A stretch of 64,000 nt of DNA from Glycocaulis sp. (GTDB taxonomy: Bacteria; Pseudomonadota; Alphaproteobacteria; Caulobacterales; Maricaulaceae), in assembly GCA_022565665.1 (NCBI GenBank), contig JAIUMI010000006.1, positions 1-64,000 on the forward strand, read 5' to 3'. The notes under the pieces were generated by a model. It saw only the letters and a list, made by a program, of their open reading frames with translations, did no database searches and had not been told where the DNA came from. A program made the translations under genes and the position numbers. Positions 18,297-27,685 of the stretch are shown one piece after another (position 1 is the stretch's first letter; each line of letters opens with the position of its first letter).

Positions 18297-19426
18297 TGTA
18301 CGGCGCTCCCTGCCCCGGCAGAGGCTGTCGCTACGGCCTGTGCCCCGTTGCGCGCGCCATTTGCACCTTCGCGGACCTGCACCCGGGCACCGTCACGCAC
18401 GCGGTGGACACCCTGACGCACGATTATGTCGCCGGGTTCCACACCCGACAGCACTTCCAGATAGCCGTTCGCGCGGCCACCCACGGTGATCTCGCGCTGG
18501 CTCACATACTGCCCGCCTTCCCCGTTCTCGATCATGAAAACGAAAACCTGATCACGCAGACGCGTGATGGCGGTGTCCGGTACCGCCGGACGGGTGCGGG
18601 GGTCACGGCGCACCTCGACCGTCATCAGGAGACCCGGACGCAAGCGCCCTTCTTCATTGTCAATTTCCGCGCGCACGATAACGGCGCGCGTGGCCGGATC
18701 GATCCGGCTGTCGATCTGCGTGATCTCGCCGGTGAACTCAATATCCGGGAAAGCGGAGGTGCGTGCCGCGATCTCCATGCCGGGCGTCACGGCCGCCAGG
18801 AAGCGCTCCGGCAGGGTGAAGTCCAGCTTGATGATGGACACATCGTCCAGCTGGGCAATCACATCGCCGGGCCGGACCAGCTGGCCAAGACTGACTGCGC
18901 GCAGGCCGACAACACCGTCGAATGGCGCCCGTATGATCCGGTCATCCACACGCGCTTCGAGCGCCAGGACGCGGGCGCGGGCCCGCTCGGCATTGGCCTG
19001 AATCTCTTCAAGGCGCGAACGCGGCGCCACGCCCCGCTCGGTCAGGTCACGAATACGCAGCAGCTCCTGCTCGGCCTCGCGCAGTGAGGCCCGCGCCTCA
19101 GACAGGCCTGCGACCTCTTCTGCGTCACGCAGCTCCACCAGAATGTCACCGGCGGACACGCGCTGACCGGAGTCAAAGCGGATGCGCGAGATGGTGTCGG
19201 AAATTTTCGCCGTTACCAGCACGGACTCATTGGCATTGGCCGTGCCCAGCGCATCCACGATATCGGCGAAGGTACGCTCGCTGACCTCATAGGCGGCCAC
19301 GGGCGTGGCCATGCCGCGCATCTGCTCGCCGCCGCCGGCATTGTCACCCAGCGCACGCAGCAGCACTGCAGCGGCCATGCCGGCGAAAATGACGGCGACA
19401 ATGATCAGGAATATTGCGCGGCGCAT
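18293..19426 (-). CDS. RND efflux periplasmic adaptor (membrane fusion protein)
   Basis: This 377-residue HlyD/AcrA-type adaptor has one N-terminal membrane anchor (FLIIVAVIFAGMAAAVLL), a coiled-coil hairpin at residues ~95-150, a lipoyl-like domain (DGVVGLRAVSLGQLVRPGDV) and a C-terminal beta-barrel. It links the RND pump to an outer-membrane channel. An ATG at 19426 is preferred over an upstream TTG, because it has AGGCAGGG before it and places the hydrophobic anchor at the N-terminus. It is translationally coupled to the pump. Confidence 0.9.
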   Translation of the reverse strand: MRRAIFLIIVAVIFAGMAAAVLLRALGDNAGGGEQMRGMATPVAAYEVSERTFADIVDALGTANANESVLVTAKISDTISRIRFDSGQRVSAGDILVELRDAEEVAGLSEARASLREAEQELLRIRDLTERGVAPRSRLEEIQANAERARARVLALEARVDDRIIRAPFDGVVGLRAVSLGQLVRPGDVIAQLDDVSIIKLDFTLPERFLAAVTPGMEIAARTSAFPDIEFTGEITQIDSRIDPATRAVIVRAEIDNEEGRLRPGLLMTVEVRRDPRTRPAVPDTAITRLRDQVFVFMIENGEGGQYVSQREITVGGRANGYLEVLSGVEPGDIIVRQGVHRVRDGARVQVREGANGARNGAQAVATASAGAGSAVQ

Positions 19427-19538
19427 GGCGACCCTGCCTGTAATTGCTCGTAAGCGATATGCGTGCGCACGCCTGGAAAACAAAATGACAACGGCGTGAA
19501 CTGCACGGGTTTACGCGCTGAATCTGCAAGCGGATCGA

Positions 19539-20330
19539 TTAAAATCTCCGCCACAGGGCGAAGATCGCAGCGCGTTCATTGGCAAGGTTACGCGCTGAAA
19601 GGGTTGAAAGCAGCCCCGCCGAGACAGAGAACCCTGCCGGCACGTCATATATCACACTCAGCTGCGCACGGTGCCCGGTATACCCGGCTGCATCGGGCCG
19701 CGCATCGGCGTGCAGGGAATAGGTCTGGGCCATGACCCGCCACCGGTCGCCCAGCGCGGTTCCCGCCGTTATGTCGGCGCGCCATTCCTCACCGCTGCGG
19801 CCAGACCGGTCGCGGCGCGCAACCTGCACATCGACAAAGCTGTCACGCCCGACAGACCGCCCGGCAAGCAGGCGCAACTCGACATCGCCGCCGCCCGTGC
19901 CGAACCGGGCATTGGTACGGTTCTCACCGCCCGACTGGAAGGTGCGCAGGACCTGCCCGGAAATGACCCAGCGGCCCGGTGAGGCCAACCGCATGCGCAC
20001 CGCCGCCTCCGTGCCCCCTATCGCGAGCAGGGCATTGGTGAATTCGCCCTCATCGCCGCTTACCCGCTCGTCTTCGAGCGACTGAATGGCAAACCGGCCA
20101 ACAAGCGTGACGCGCCCGGTCAGGCCATACTCGCCATAAAAGCTGTATTCGGTCTTGCGCAGACGCGATCCGCCCGGCGCATCCAGCCAGTGATAGGACA
20201 GGCCGGTGAGCAGAAGCCCGTCGCCCTTATATTGGGTCCAGGCCCCGGCATGAGCTGCTCCGCCCGATGCAAGACCGAGTACGAGGGCAAGCGCACAGAC
20301 GCCGTGCAGGCCTGTGCTGGCGCGGGTCAT
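19539..20330 (-). CDS. Putative outer-membrane beta-barrel protein
   Basis: This 263-residue protein starts at ATG 20330 with a clear signal peptide (LALVLGLASGGAAHAGA). The mature part has alternating polar and hydrophobic strands such as YSFYGEYGLTGRVTLVGRFA and ends in LWRRF; a C-terminal Phe is typical of barrel proteins. I do not recognise the family. It starts 13 nt after the class II aldolase gene and is probably in the same transcript. It could be a small pore or a transport-related barrel; a link to the RND pump is not shown. Confidence 0.6.
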   Translation of the reverse strand: MTRASTGLHGVCALALVLGLASGGAAHAGAWTQYKGDGLLLTGLSYHWLDAPGGSRLRKTEYSFYGEYGLTGRVTLVGRFAIQSLEDERVSGDEGEFTNALLAIGGTEAAVRMRLASPGRWVISGQVLRTFQSGGENRTNARFGTGGGDVELRLLAGRSVGRDSFVDVQVARRDRSGRSGEEWRADITAGTALGDRWRVMAQTYSLHADARPDAAGYTGHRAQLSVIYDVPAGFSVSAGLLSTLSARNLANERAAIFALWRRF

Positions 20331-20343
20331 GACAGGCCCTGCC

Positions 20344-21117
20344 CTACTGGTCGTAGCCCGGACTTTGCCGGTCGACCCGGCCGCGAATGGCCGCCCAGCC
20401 GATTTCCTTGAAGAACTCGTTGGTGAAGGCCTGCTCGCCCTGGGCGTAGACACGCTCCTGCATGTCCTTGCCCCACTCGACGAGCTCGGCGCCGGAGCCC
20501 TGCGCCATTGTCTGCATCTTGCAGGCGCGTTCGAGCATGTACATGCGCACATAGGCGCTGAACGGGTGATCGCCGCAGGTCAGCGTGCCGTGATTATTGA
20601 GTATCATCAGGTTCTTGTCGCCCAGATCGGCCACGAGGCGCTCTTTTTCGTCCTCTTCCAGGGCGATGCCTTCATAGCCGTGATAGGCGATGTCCTTCAT
20701 CACGGTCATGGCGCTCTGCGAGATGGGCAGAAGGCCGCGCTTCTGGGCGGAAACGGCCACGCCCTGGTCGGTGTGCAGGTGCATCGCCACCTTCACGTCC
20801 GGGCGCGCATGGTGAATGGCCGAGTGGATCGTGAAGCCGGCCGGATTGATGCCGTACTGGCTGGGCGGCAGTACATTGCCGTCAATATCCACCTTGACGA
20901 GGTTTGAAGCCGTCACATCCTCGAACAGCAGGCCGAACGGATTCAGCAGGAAATGCTCCTCCGGGCCGGGCACACGCATGGAGATGTGGGTGAAGAACAG
21001 GTCGTCCCAGCCATGCATGAAGATCAGACGGTATAGCGCGGCGAGATCGCAGCGCGCCTTCCACTCCTCCGCCGAAACCTGATCCTTCACCGAAACACTG
21101 GCCTGATCGTCCATCAT
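20344..21117 (-). CDS. Class II aldolase/adducin family protein
   Basis: This 257-residue protein has the class II aldolase fold. Metal-binding residues are visible in VAMHLHTDQG and in ILNNHGTLTCG. The family includes L-fuculose- and ribulose-phosphate aldolases and epimerases, but many bacterial members of this adducin-like branch have no known substrate. There are two adjacent ATG codons (21117 and 21114) behind GGGAGAG, and either may be used. The downstream barrel gene follows at 13 nt. Confidence 0.87.
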   Translation of the reverse strand: MMDDQASVSVKDQVSAEEWKARCDLAALYRLIFMHGWDDLFFTHISMRVPGPEEHFLLNPFGLLFEDVTASNLVKVDIDGNVLPPSQYGINPAGFTIHSAIHHARPDVKVAMHLHTDQGVAVSAQKRGLLPISQSAMTVMKDIAYHGYEGIALEEDEKERLVADLGDKNLMILNNHGTLTCGDHPFSAYVRMYMLERACKMQTMAQGSGAELVEWGKDMQERVYAQGEQAFTNEFFKEIGWAAIRGRVDRQSPGYDQ

Positions 21118-21251
21118 GTCTCTCCCGTTTCGTCCAGTGCCTTAGGGCACGCTATTGGCTGAGCATTGTATCAAGGATCGCGCCACAGCGCCTCCGCGTC
21201 AAATCAACTCGGAGAAACCGCGCTTTGCTGGACAGCTCGCCACCTTGATAT

Positions 21252-21264
21252 GTTATAATATAAC
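21252..21264. promoter_or_regulatory. Zur box
   Basis: GTTATA-A-TATAAC is a perfect 13-nt palindrome that matches the core of the Zur operator (ATGTTATAnTATAACAT type). It lies 40 nt before the COG0523 GTPase start, where a bound repressor would block initiation. Such an AT-rich palindrome stands out in this GC-rich sequence. Confidence 0.8.
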
Positions 21265-21303
21265 GATATATCGGTTTCCTGATCCAATTCTGAGGAATCC
21301 ATC

Positions 21304-22518
21304 ATGTACCTGCCGCCATCCGAACGTCTGCCGGTCACCGTTCTGTCCGGATTTCTGGGTGCCGGAAAGACGAGCCTGCTCAACCACCTTCTGACCAATA
21401 CGGACGGGCTGCGTATAGCAGTCATAGTGAACGATATGAGCGAGGTGAACATCGACGCGGATCTGGTCGAGCGCGCCGGCGGTGTGACACGGACTGACGA
21501 GACCCTGGTGGAAATGACCAATGGGTGCATCTGCTGCACGCTGCGTGAAGATTTGCTCGTTGAAGTGCGCAAGCTCGCCGAGGCGGGCCGCTTTGACGCT
21601 CTGGTGATTGAATCCACCGGTATTTCCGAACCGCTGCCCGTGGCCGCCACGTTCGACTTTCGGGACGAACAGAACCGTTCTTTGGGCGACCTCGCCCGGA
21701 TCGACAGTATGGTCACGGTGATAGATGCAGTTAACCTGTTGAAAGACTACGCTTCCACCGATTTTCTCTCGGACCGCGGCGAAACGGCCGGGGACGGTGA
21801 CAGTCGGGCCGTGATTGACCTGCTGGTCGAGCAGATAGAGTTCGCCGACACCATCATCATCAACAAGGCTTTTGATGTCCCGCCGGAGCGGCTCGTCACC
21901 GTGCGCAAGGTGTTGCGCGGATTGAACCCCGAGGCCCACCTCATCGAGGCAGCTTTTGGCCGGGTTTCCCCCGAAGAGATTATCGGCACCGGCCGGTTCG
22001 ATTTCGACAAGGCGCAAAGCCACCCGCTCTGGGCCAAGGAACTCTATGAGTTTCAGGATCATACACCGGAAACTGAAGAGTACGGGATCGACAGCTTCGT
22101 ATTCCGGGCACGGCGCCCCTTTGACCCCGCAAAGCTGCACGCCTTTTTCTCCGAGAGCTGGCCGAATGTCATCAGGGCGAAAGGCCATTTCTGGATCGCC
22201 ACCAGGCCAGACTGGGTCGGCGAAATGAGCCAGGCTGGGGCGCTCGTGCGCCATCAGGGGCTCGGCCGATGGTGGGCTGAAGTTCCGCGCGAACGCTGGC
22301 CCGACAGCGACGCCTTTCAGGCCATATTGGACCAGCACTGGCATCCCGTGTGGGGTGATCGCAGGCAGGAACTCGTATTCATAGGGATTGGCATGGATGA
22401 AGCGGTAATCCGGGCCCGCCTCAATGATTGCCTCGCGGAAGGCCCGGACGATGTGTTCATGCCGGGACTCTATCAGGGGTTGCGCGATCCGTTTCCGCGG
22501 TGGGGCGGTGAGGACTAG
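21304..22518 (+). CDS. COG0523/CobW-family GTPase, probable zinc metallochaperone
   Basis: This 404-residue G3E GTPase has the Walker A loop [15 protein letters not shown] near the N-terminus, the metal-binding [12 protein letters not shown] motif, Walker B-like [10 protein letters not shown] and the guanine-specificity NKAF segment. A CobW C-terminal domain follows (residues ~270-390). The family uses GTP to hand metal ions to client proteins. The Zur box directly upstream implies induction in zinc starvation, as with ZigA/YeiR-type members. No second zinc-dependent paralogue or transporter is adjacent, so it may act as a stand-alone chaperone. Confidence 0.9.
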   Translation: MYLPPSERLPVTVLSGFLGAGKTSLLNHLLTNTDGLRIAVIVNDMSEVNIDADLVERAGGVTRTDETLVEMTNGCICCTLREDLLVEVRKLAEAGRFDALVIESTGISEPLPVAATFDFRDEQNRSLGDLARIDSMVTVIDAVNLLKDYASTDFLSDRGETAGDGDSRAVIDLLVEQIEFADTIIINKAFDVPPERLVTVRKVLRGLNPEAHLIEAAFGRVSPEEIIGTGRFDFDKAQSHPLWAKELYEFQDHTPETEEYGIDSFVFRARRPFDPAKLHAFFSESWPNVIRAKGHFWIATRPDWVGEMSQAGALVRHQGLGRWWAEVPRERWPDSDAFQAILDQHWHPVWGDRRQELVFIGIGMDEAVIRARLNDCLAEGPDDVFMPGLYQGLRDPFPRWGGED

Positions 22519-22531
22519 GTCACTGAGCAGC

Positions 22532-23152
22532 TCAACGATCCAGCGCGCCCTTGCCCGCGAGGATTTTCGGACGGAATTTCTCGATGCGGGCGAAGCGGGT
22601 CGCAGACGCCTTCGCCGAGCTGATATTGATCACATAGCTCTTCTGGCGCCCCGGCGTGAGCCGGTGGAAGGCCTCGGCGAGCTCAGGGTCATGGTCCAGC
22701 GCTTCGGCCAGCTCGTCTGGCAGTTCAAGCGCGTGGTCTTCCTTGACCGGTTTGATCCCTGCCTCGGCATAGCCCATCGCTTCAGCCAGATAGGACCGGA
22801 TGACCAGCCGCATCTGCTCAACCTGTGAGTTGTCACGAAAGCGGATCATGTCGTTATGGCGGGTGTTCTGCCCCTGCCTCTCCAGCACGCCCTCGGAATC
22901 CTTCATCAGGGCCGCATTGAAGAAGCTCAGCCGGAAATCACCCCGGAACGCCCCGATAATTGCAATATTGCGGCCCGCATGCATGTAGCAGGGGTGGCCC
23001 CATTTCACCGTTTCGGTGAGACCTGCCTCGCGGCACACGCTGCGTAGCGCCTCCAGCCCGCCCGCCCATCGCCGTGTCGAGCAGTCTGGCGTCGCAAACC
23101 GTTCGCACCGCCCGCACCCTTTGATGAAATAGTCCTCGATATCGGTGATCAT
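22532..23152 (-). CDS. YdeI/DUF1801-like protein
   Basis: This 206-residue protein has an N-terminal Cys cluster (GCGRCERFATPDC), a DUF1801-like central part (VKWGHPCYMHAGRNIAIIGA) and a C-terminal YdeI/OmpD-associated segment (LTPGRQKSYVINISSAK). The family is conserved but its biochemical role is unknown. It follows egtB by about 10 nt and is probably in the same transcript. It converges with the COG0523 gene. Confidence 0.8.
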   Translation of the reverse strand: MITDIEDYFIKGCGRCERFATPDCSTRRWAGGLEALRSVCREAGLTETVKWGHPCYMHAGRNIAIIGAFRGDFRLSFFNAALMKDSEGVLERQGQNTRHNDMIRFRDNSQVEQMRLVIRSYLAEAMGYAEAGIKPVKEDHALELPDELAEALDHDPELAEAFHRLTPGRQKSYVINISSAKASATRFARIEKFRPKILAGKGALDR

Positions 23153-23162
23153 GGCGACGCAC

Positions 23163-24443
23163 CTAGCTGTCTCTCGCCAGGCGCAAGCCGGTCATTTGCC
23201 ATTGCGCCTGGGGCGGGAAGAAATTGCGGTAGCTCGCGCGGACATGGTCCGGCGGAGTGAGGGCCGAGCCGCCCTTCAGCACGAACTGACCGCACATGAA
23301 CTTGCCGTTGTATTCGCCGATCGCGCCCTTGCCCGCCCGGTAGCCCGGATAGGCGCCATAGGCGGAGCGGGTCCACTCCCAGACGCCGCCGAAAAACCCG
23401 TCCCCGTCACCGGGCACGGGATGGAGGAAACCATCCGGATCCGCCCAGCGTCCGCCCGCCGGGTCATTGGCGCGTGCGGCAAGCTCCCATTCGCGCTCCT
23501 CTGGCAGGCGGAAACCCGTCCACTCGGCAAAGGCGCTGGCCTCGAAATAGTCGAGATGGCTTACCGGGGCGTCGGCGTCGATCTCCCGCTCGCCATGCAG
23601 GGTGTACTCGCGCCACTCGCCCGGCCCGCCGCGCCAGTAGAAGGGATGTTCGCGCGCCTCTTCGCCAATGCGCGCCCAGCCATCGGACAGCCAGAGCGAG
23701 GCAGTGCGATAGCCACCATCAGCGATGAAGGCGGCATATTCTCCGTTGGTGACCGGCCGCGACGCGATGGCGAACGGCTCCAGCCAGGCCCGGTGGCGCG
23801 GACCTTCATTATCGAACGCGAACCCGCCGCCCTCATGGCCGAACATGTCCTGCCCGCCCTCGAAACTGATCCATTCGCGCACCGGTTCGGGCCCGCGCGC
23901 CGGCACGGCGGCTTCGCCATAACACTCGGCAAACGGATTGACGCTCAGCACATGCTTGATATCGGTCAGGATGAGCTCCTGATGCTGCTCCTCATGTGCA
24001 ATGCCTATGGGCAGGAGCGCGTCGAGAGCCTGCGGCCACCGGGCGCCGGACAGGGCGAAAAGCTGCTCCAGTCCGCCATCGACATGGGCGCGATAGGCCA
24101 GAATATGGTCGAGCCCCGGACGGCTGATCTCGCCGCGCCGCGCGCGCGGCTGGCGGCTGCCCACCGCCTCGTAATAGGAATTGAACAGATAGTTGAAGCG
24201 CGGATCGAACTCGCGATAACCGTCGAGATGCGGCAGCAGGACAAAGCGCTCCCAGAACCAGCTGGTATGGGCCAGATGCCATTTCGCCGGCGACACGTCC
24301 TCCATGGTCTGGACGCCCATGTCTTCGGCCGACAGAGGCATGGTGAGCGCACGCGAGCGCGTCCTTACCGCCAGCACCCGCTCTGCCAGCGCCTGGCGCG
24401 GCGCGTTCAGGGGGGCTGTGCTTCTGGCTGTCTCGCTCACCAT
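23163..24443 (-). CDS. egtB: EgtB-type sulfoxide synthase (ergothioneine biosynthesis)
   Basis: This 426-residue protein has an N-terminal DinB-like helical domain with the iron-binding His pattern (KWHLAHTSW and IAHEEQHQE) and a C-terminal formylglycine-generating-enzyme-like domain (SRPVTNGEY, GFRLPEEREWELAARA, GGVWEWTRSAY). EgtB uses iron and O2 to join a thiol to the imidazole of trimethyl-histidine. The ATG at 24443 behind AAGAGG is chosen over a codon 14 residues earlier. EgtD, the usual methyltransferase partner, is not within the window. OvoA-like chemistry cannot be excluded. Confidence 0.87.
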   Translation of the reverse strand: MVSETARSTAPLNAPRQALAERVLAVRTRSRALTMPLSAEDMGVQTMEDVSPAKWHLAHTSWFWERFVLLPHLDGYREFDPRFNYLFNSYYEAVGSRQPRARRGEISRPGLDHILAYRAHVDGGLEQLFALSGARWPQALDALLPIGIAHEEQHQELILTDIKHVLSVNPFAECYGEAAVPARGPEPVREWISFEGGQDMFGHEGGGFAFDNEGPRHRAWLEPFAIASRPVTNGEYAAFIADGGYRTASLWLSDGWARIGEEAREHPFYWRGGPGEWREYTLHGEREIDADAPVSHLDYFEASAFAEWTGFRLPEEREWELAARANDPAGGRWADPDGFLHPVPGDGDGFFGGVWEWTRSAYGAYPGYRAGKGAIGEYNGKFMCGQFVLKGGSALTPPDHVRASYRNFFPPQAQWQMTGLRLARDS

Positions 24444-24595
24444 GACGACCTCTTTGACTGCAGGACGTTCAAGCCAGCCTTGCACGATGCCTGCACCGCG
24501 TGAAGGGCAAAGTCCGTCACGAACAAAGTCCCTTGCACCCCCTCGCGGGCGCCGCTTGAATACAGATCACCTCGCCACCCGCCGGAAGCCTTTCC

Positions 24596-25354
24596 ATGCG
24601 CCTTGCTTTTCATGCCGCCGACCGGCCAGACGCTCTTGTCGCGCGCGAAGCGCTGGCCAGCCGCTATGGCGATCATCCGCTGCTGGAGGCTGATTGCGTC
24701 GTGGCGCTGGGCGGGGACGGCTGCATGCTGGACGCGCTGCATGCCGTGCTGGGTCAGGATGTACCCGTCTTCGGCATGAATTACGGCTCGGTGGGCTTTT
24801 TGATGAATGATCCGGGCGGTGACGACCTGCCCGCGCGTATCGCCGCCGCGGAGAAGGCCATCATCCACCCCTTGCAGGCCACCGGCATGACGGCGGGCGG
24901 TGAAAACTTTGAATCGCTGGCGATCAACGAGGTCTCACTCCTGCGCCAGACCCGCCAGACGGCCAAGATCCGCATTCTGATCGACGGCGTGGAGCGCATG
25001 GCGGAACTGGCTGCCGATGGCGTGCTGGTATCCACGCCCGCCGGCTCCACGGCCTATAACTTCTCCGCCCATGGCCCTATCCTGCCCATCGATTCCCAGC
25101 TTCTGGCCCTGACACCGATCAGCGCCTTCCGGCCACGGCGGTGGCGCGGAGCACTGTTAAGTCACTCCACAACCGTGAGATTTGAGGTGATCGAGCCGCT
25201 TCACCGCCCGGTCGCGGCCGTGGCCGACAGCCGGGAATTCCGCGATGTGCACGCTGTAGAGGTGTGTGAAGCGGCGCATCTGACGCTGACCATGCTGTTT
25301 GATGCGGGCCGAGCGCTTGATGAGCGGATCATACACGAGCAGTTCTCTGCTTAG
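24596..25354 (+). CDS. nadK: NAD kinase
   Basis: This 252-residue protein has the ATP/NAD-binding GGDG motif in [14 protein letters not shown], the [10 protein letters not shown] segment and [20 protein letters not shown], all typical of NAD kinases. It phosphorylates NAD to NADP in the cytoplasm. The start has GGAAG upstream, and the length is normal for the short alphaproteobacterial form. It is divergent from egtB. Confidence 0.93.
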   Translation: MRLAFHAADRPDALVAREALASRYGDHPLLEADCVVALGGDGCMLDALHAVLGQDVPVFGMNYGSVGFLMNDPGGDDLPARIAAAEKAIIHPLQATGMTAGGENFESLAINEVSLLRQTRQTAKIRILIDGVERMAELAADGVLVSTPAGSTAYNFSAHGPILPIDSQLLALTPISAFRPRRWRGALLSHSTTVRFEVIEPLHRPVAAVADSREFRDVHAVEVCEAAHLTLTMLFDAGRALDERIIHEQFSA

Positions 25355-25425
25355 CCTCATATTAAGCAAGTTGCCCTTACCCTGGTCGAAACAGGGATTT
25401 GCCAAAGAGGGGCTGGAGTAGCGTT

Positions 25426-25935
25426 TTGGCCGTCGAACTGCCTGCTGACCGCGCGCTTGCCAAGGTGCGTTTTCTCATTGTCGACGACAATGCGGCAATG
25501 CGCGGCCTGATCCGGGCCGTGCTGGCGGCGTTTGGCTGCGATTACGTATTCGAGGCGGCCGATGCCAAGCGCGCGCTGGGAATTCTGGCCGTCGAGCAGA
25601 TCGATATTCTCATCACCGACTGGAAAATGAGCCCGGTGGACGGACTGTCCCTGGTGCGCCATCTGCGCGATCCTGAGAAAAGCGCCAATCCCTTCATCCC
25701 GATCATCATGCTGACCGCCTATGCGGAACCTTCACGGGTGCGCGCGGCGCGTGATGCCGGTGTGACCGAGTTTCTGGCGAAGCCATTTTCTGCAGAGCAG
25801 CTGTTCAAACGCGTACAGGTCATCGTTAACCGCCCGCGCCCGTTTGTGCGGACCAAGGCGTTCTTCGGCCCTGACCGGCGGCGTGTCACCAACGAATATG
25901 AAGGCCCCGAGCGCCGCGAAGACGCGGCCCTTTAA
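25426..25935 (+). CDS. Single-domain response regulator with GP(D/E)RR tail
   Basis: This 169-residue protein has a receiver domain: acidic pocket LIVDDN, phospho-acceptor Asp in ILITDWKMSP, Thr in MLTAYAEP and Lys in FLAKPFS. No output domain follows, only a ~45-residue tail carrying FFGPDRRR and GPERRE. The start is TTG at 25426, with GGAG 7 nt upstream; another TTG lies nine codons earlier. A Hpt protein gene follows 23 nt later, so the pair may be two steps of one phosphorelay. Confidence 0.85.
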   Translation: MAVELPADRALAKVRFLIVDDNAAMRGLIRAVLAAFGCDYVFEAADAKRALGILAVEQIDILITDWKMSPVDGLSLVRHLRDPEKSANPFIPIIMLTAYAEPSRVRAARDAGVTEFLAKPFSAEQLFKRVQVIVNRPRPFVRTKAFFGPDRRRVTNEYEGPERREDAAL

Positions 25936-25958
25936 GGAAGAGGATCGAGGGATTGGCC

Positions 25959-26453
25959 ATGACCCAGCGCGAAAAACCGATTGAGATCATCAATCCGCCC
26001 AACATGCTGAAAGTTAAGGTGGGTGGACGCATCGCGCCGGCCGATCCCGCAGCGATCGCGCGGGCCGAGGCCGCGCTCGAAGAGATCAAGCACGAATTTC
26101 GCAACTGGCTCGGTGAGGAGGTCAACAAGCTGGAAGCGGCTCTTACCCGCGTCCATGCCGAGGGCCTGGAAGGCGATGCGGGCGACGAATTGTTCACGGT
26201 CGCCCACGATCTGCGCGGGCTGGGCACGACCTACGACTATCCGCTGGTGACGCGCATGGCCGCATCCCTGTCGCGGCTTGTCGAGACAAGCGAGAAGCGC
26301 GCCAACGTCCCGCTGGGACTGGTCGAGGCCCATGTCGGCGCGATACGCGCGGCTCTGCGCCAGAACATTCGCACCGATGACAATGCGGTGGGGCGCTCTC
26401 TGGCAGAAGAGCTCGAAACACGCGTCATCGCGCTGGTGGGAGTGCCCAGCTAG
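25959..26453 (+). CDS. Hpt-domain phosphotransfer protein
   Basis: This 164-residue mostly helical protein carries the Hpt signature FTVAHDLRGLGTTYDYPL, where the His is the likely phospho-acceptor. Helices before and after (KHEFRNWLGEEVNKLEAALT and RMAASLSRLVET) would form the four-helix bundle. The ATG at 25959 is used, with GAGG upstream. It directly follows the response regulator, so it probably relays phosphate to or from it. No histidine kinase is adjacent. Confidence 0.82.
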   Translation: MTQREKPIEIINPPNMLKVKVGGRIAPADPAAIARAEAALEEIKHEFRNWLGEEVNKLEAALTRVHAEGLEGDAGDELFTVAHDLRGLGTTYDYPLVTRMAASLSRLVETSEKRANVPLGLVEAHVGAIRAALRQNIRTDDNAVGRSLAEELETRVIALVGVPS

Positions 26454-26456
26454 GGG

Positions 26457-27614
26457 CTAGCCTGCCATGCGGCGGTGCGGCTCGAAGCCGTAAGCGTCCA
26501 TATCCGTTTCCAGCCGCGCCAGGCAGTATTCCAGATCGGCCTCTGGCGCGCCCTGGAACTGGGTGAAAATGCGCTGGGTCAGCGCCGCGCGGAAGCGCAC
26601 GATATCCTCAGGACCACGATCACCCAGCTCCAGCGAGTGATAGGCGCTGATCGCGGCACGAACGGCTGGCAGAATGCGGCGCGGCAGGCCGCTACGTTCG
26701 AACAGCGCGTCCAGCCCCAGCGGTCCGGCATCATGGATCAGCAGCCAGGCCTTGGCGTGGGGAATGCCGGCCAGCTCCGCCAGACAGTGCTCGAAGAAGG
26801 TCATGTGACCGCGGAACAACGCGCGCAGGATGAGCGACGGAGTGAGCCGCCCGTTCATCTGCAATTGCTGGACGAAGCGGCGCGGGTCGGGCGCAAGACC
26901 GGCCTGATCAACCAGATCCACCGTCGCGCGCTCACGGGTCGCCTCAGCCAGCTCAACGGCCAGCTGCGCCGGGATGGCATGGCGGCTGATCAGCCGCTCC
27001 ACCGCCGCTTCGGAGATCACATTGATCAGCTTCTCGGTCACTTCCAGCGGCAGTGAGGTGCGCTCCACAAAGCCTTCGAGCATGTCCGGCCGGTCACGAT
27101 AGCGTTCAAAGCTCAACGCATAGCTTCCGGCATCAAAATGGGCGCCATCATTGGCGATCACGCGCTGCACGGCAGGGTCACCCGCACGCATCACAATCTC
27201 GCGGACCACCTTGCCGGGCACCTCGGCCCGCCCTGCGACTGCCGTCTGGCGCACCACAGCGCCGGAGCGCACTACTTCAACCAGGTCTTCTTCGGTCAGG
27301 GAGGGCGAACCGGCAATGACCGGCACCGCGATGGAGTCGATATCCTCGGCCAGCTTGCGGGCAATATCGCGCGGCAGATTGACCGAACGCGCCAGCGTGA
27401 CCGACATGGCACGGCGCACGATCTCGGCCGCATCATTGGCCAGCACGGAAAGGATGGCGTTGGCCGCCTCGCGTTCCTTCTCGCTCAGGCCCGGCATGGA
27501 GATGCGCGAGCAGATCTTGCGGGCCGCAAGCGCCCGCCCCTCGTCATCGCCGGCTTGTGCAAGGCGTTGGACATCATCCCGTGTAAGACGTGCACGCAGA
27601 GCCTGAACGCTCAT
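26457..27614 (-). CDS. DUF2336 domain protein
   Basis: This 385-residue all-helical protein has the DUF2336 pattern seen in alphaproteobacteria: N-terminal MSVQALRARLTRDDVQRLAQ, HEAT-like repeats with VLANDAAEIVRRAMSVTLA, and a C-terminal AISAYHSLELGDRGPEDIVR segment. Its function is unknown. The ATG at 27614 has AGGAG 8 nt upstream; an earlier frame start is unlikely. It ends 3 nt from the Hpt gene in convergent orientation. Confidence 0.8.
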   Translation of the reverse strand: MSVQALRARLTRDDVQRLAQAGDDEGRALAARKICSRISMPGLSEKEREAANAILSVLANDAAEIVRRAMSVTLARSVNLPRDIARKLAEDIDSIAVPVIAGSPSLTEEDLVEVVRSGAVVRQTAVAGRAEVPGKVVREIVMRAGDPAVQRVIANDGAHFDAGSYALSFERYRDRPDMLEGFVERTSLPLEVTEKLINVISEAAVERLISRHAIPAQLAVELAEATRERATVDLVDQAGLAPDPRRFVQQLQMNGRLTPSLILRALFRGHMTFFEHCLAELAGIPHAKAWLLIHDAGPLGLDALFERSGLPRRILPAVRAAISAYHSLELGDRGPEDIVRFRAALTQRIFTQFQGAPEADLEYCLARLETDMDAYGFEPHRRMAG

Positions 27615-27685
27615 TGGAAAGACTCCTGAACAAACCACAGATGAAGCGTGCGCTTCAAATCTTAACGAGGTCTTGCCGGAAACAG

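Noticed and set aside
21265-21272. Another GATATATC next to the Zur box
   Set aside because: The core is flanked by C and G rather than A/T arms, and it overlaps the Zur region. I do not count it in the three-divergon regulon.
24508-24531. Direct repeat CAAAGTCC (24508-24515 and 24524-24531) between egtB and nadK
   Set aside because: Two 8-mers at 16-nt spacing in a divergent promoter could be a regulator site, but there is no further copy or symmetry to support it.
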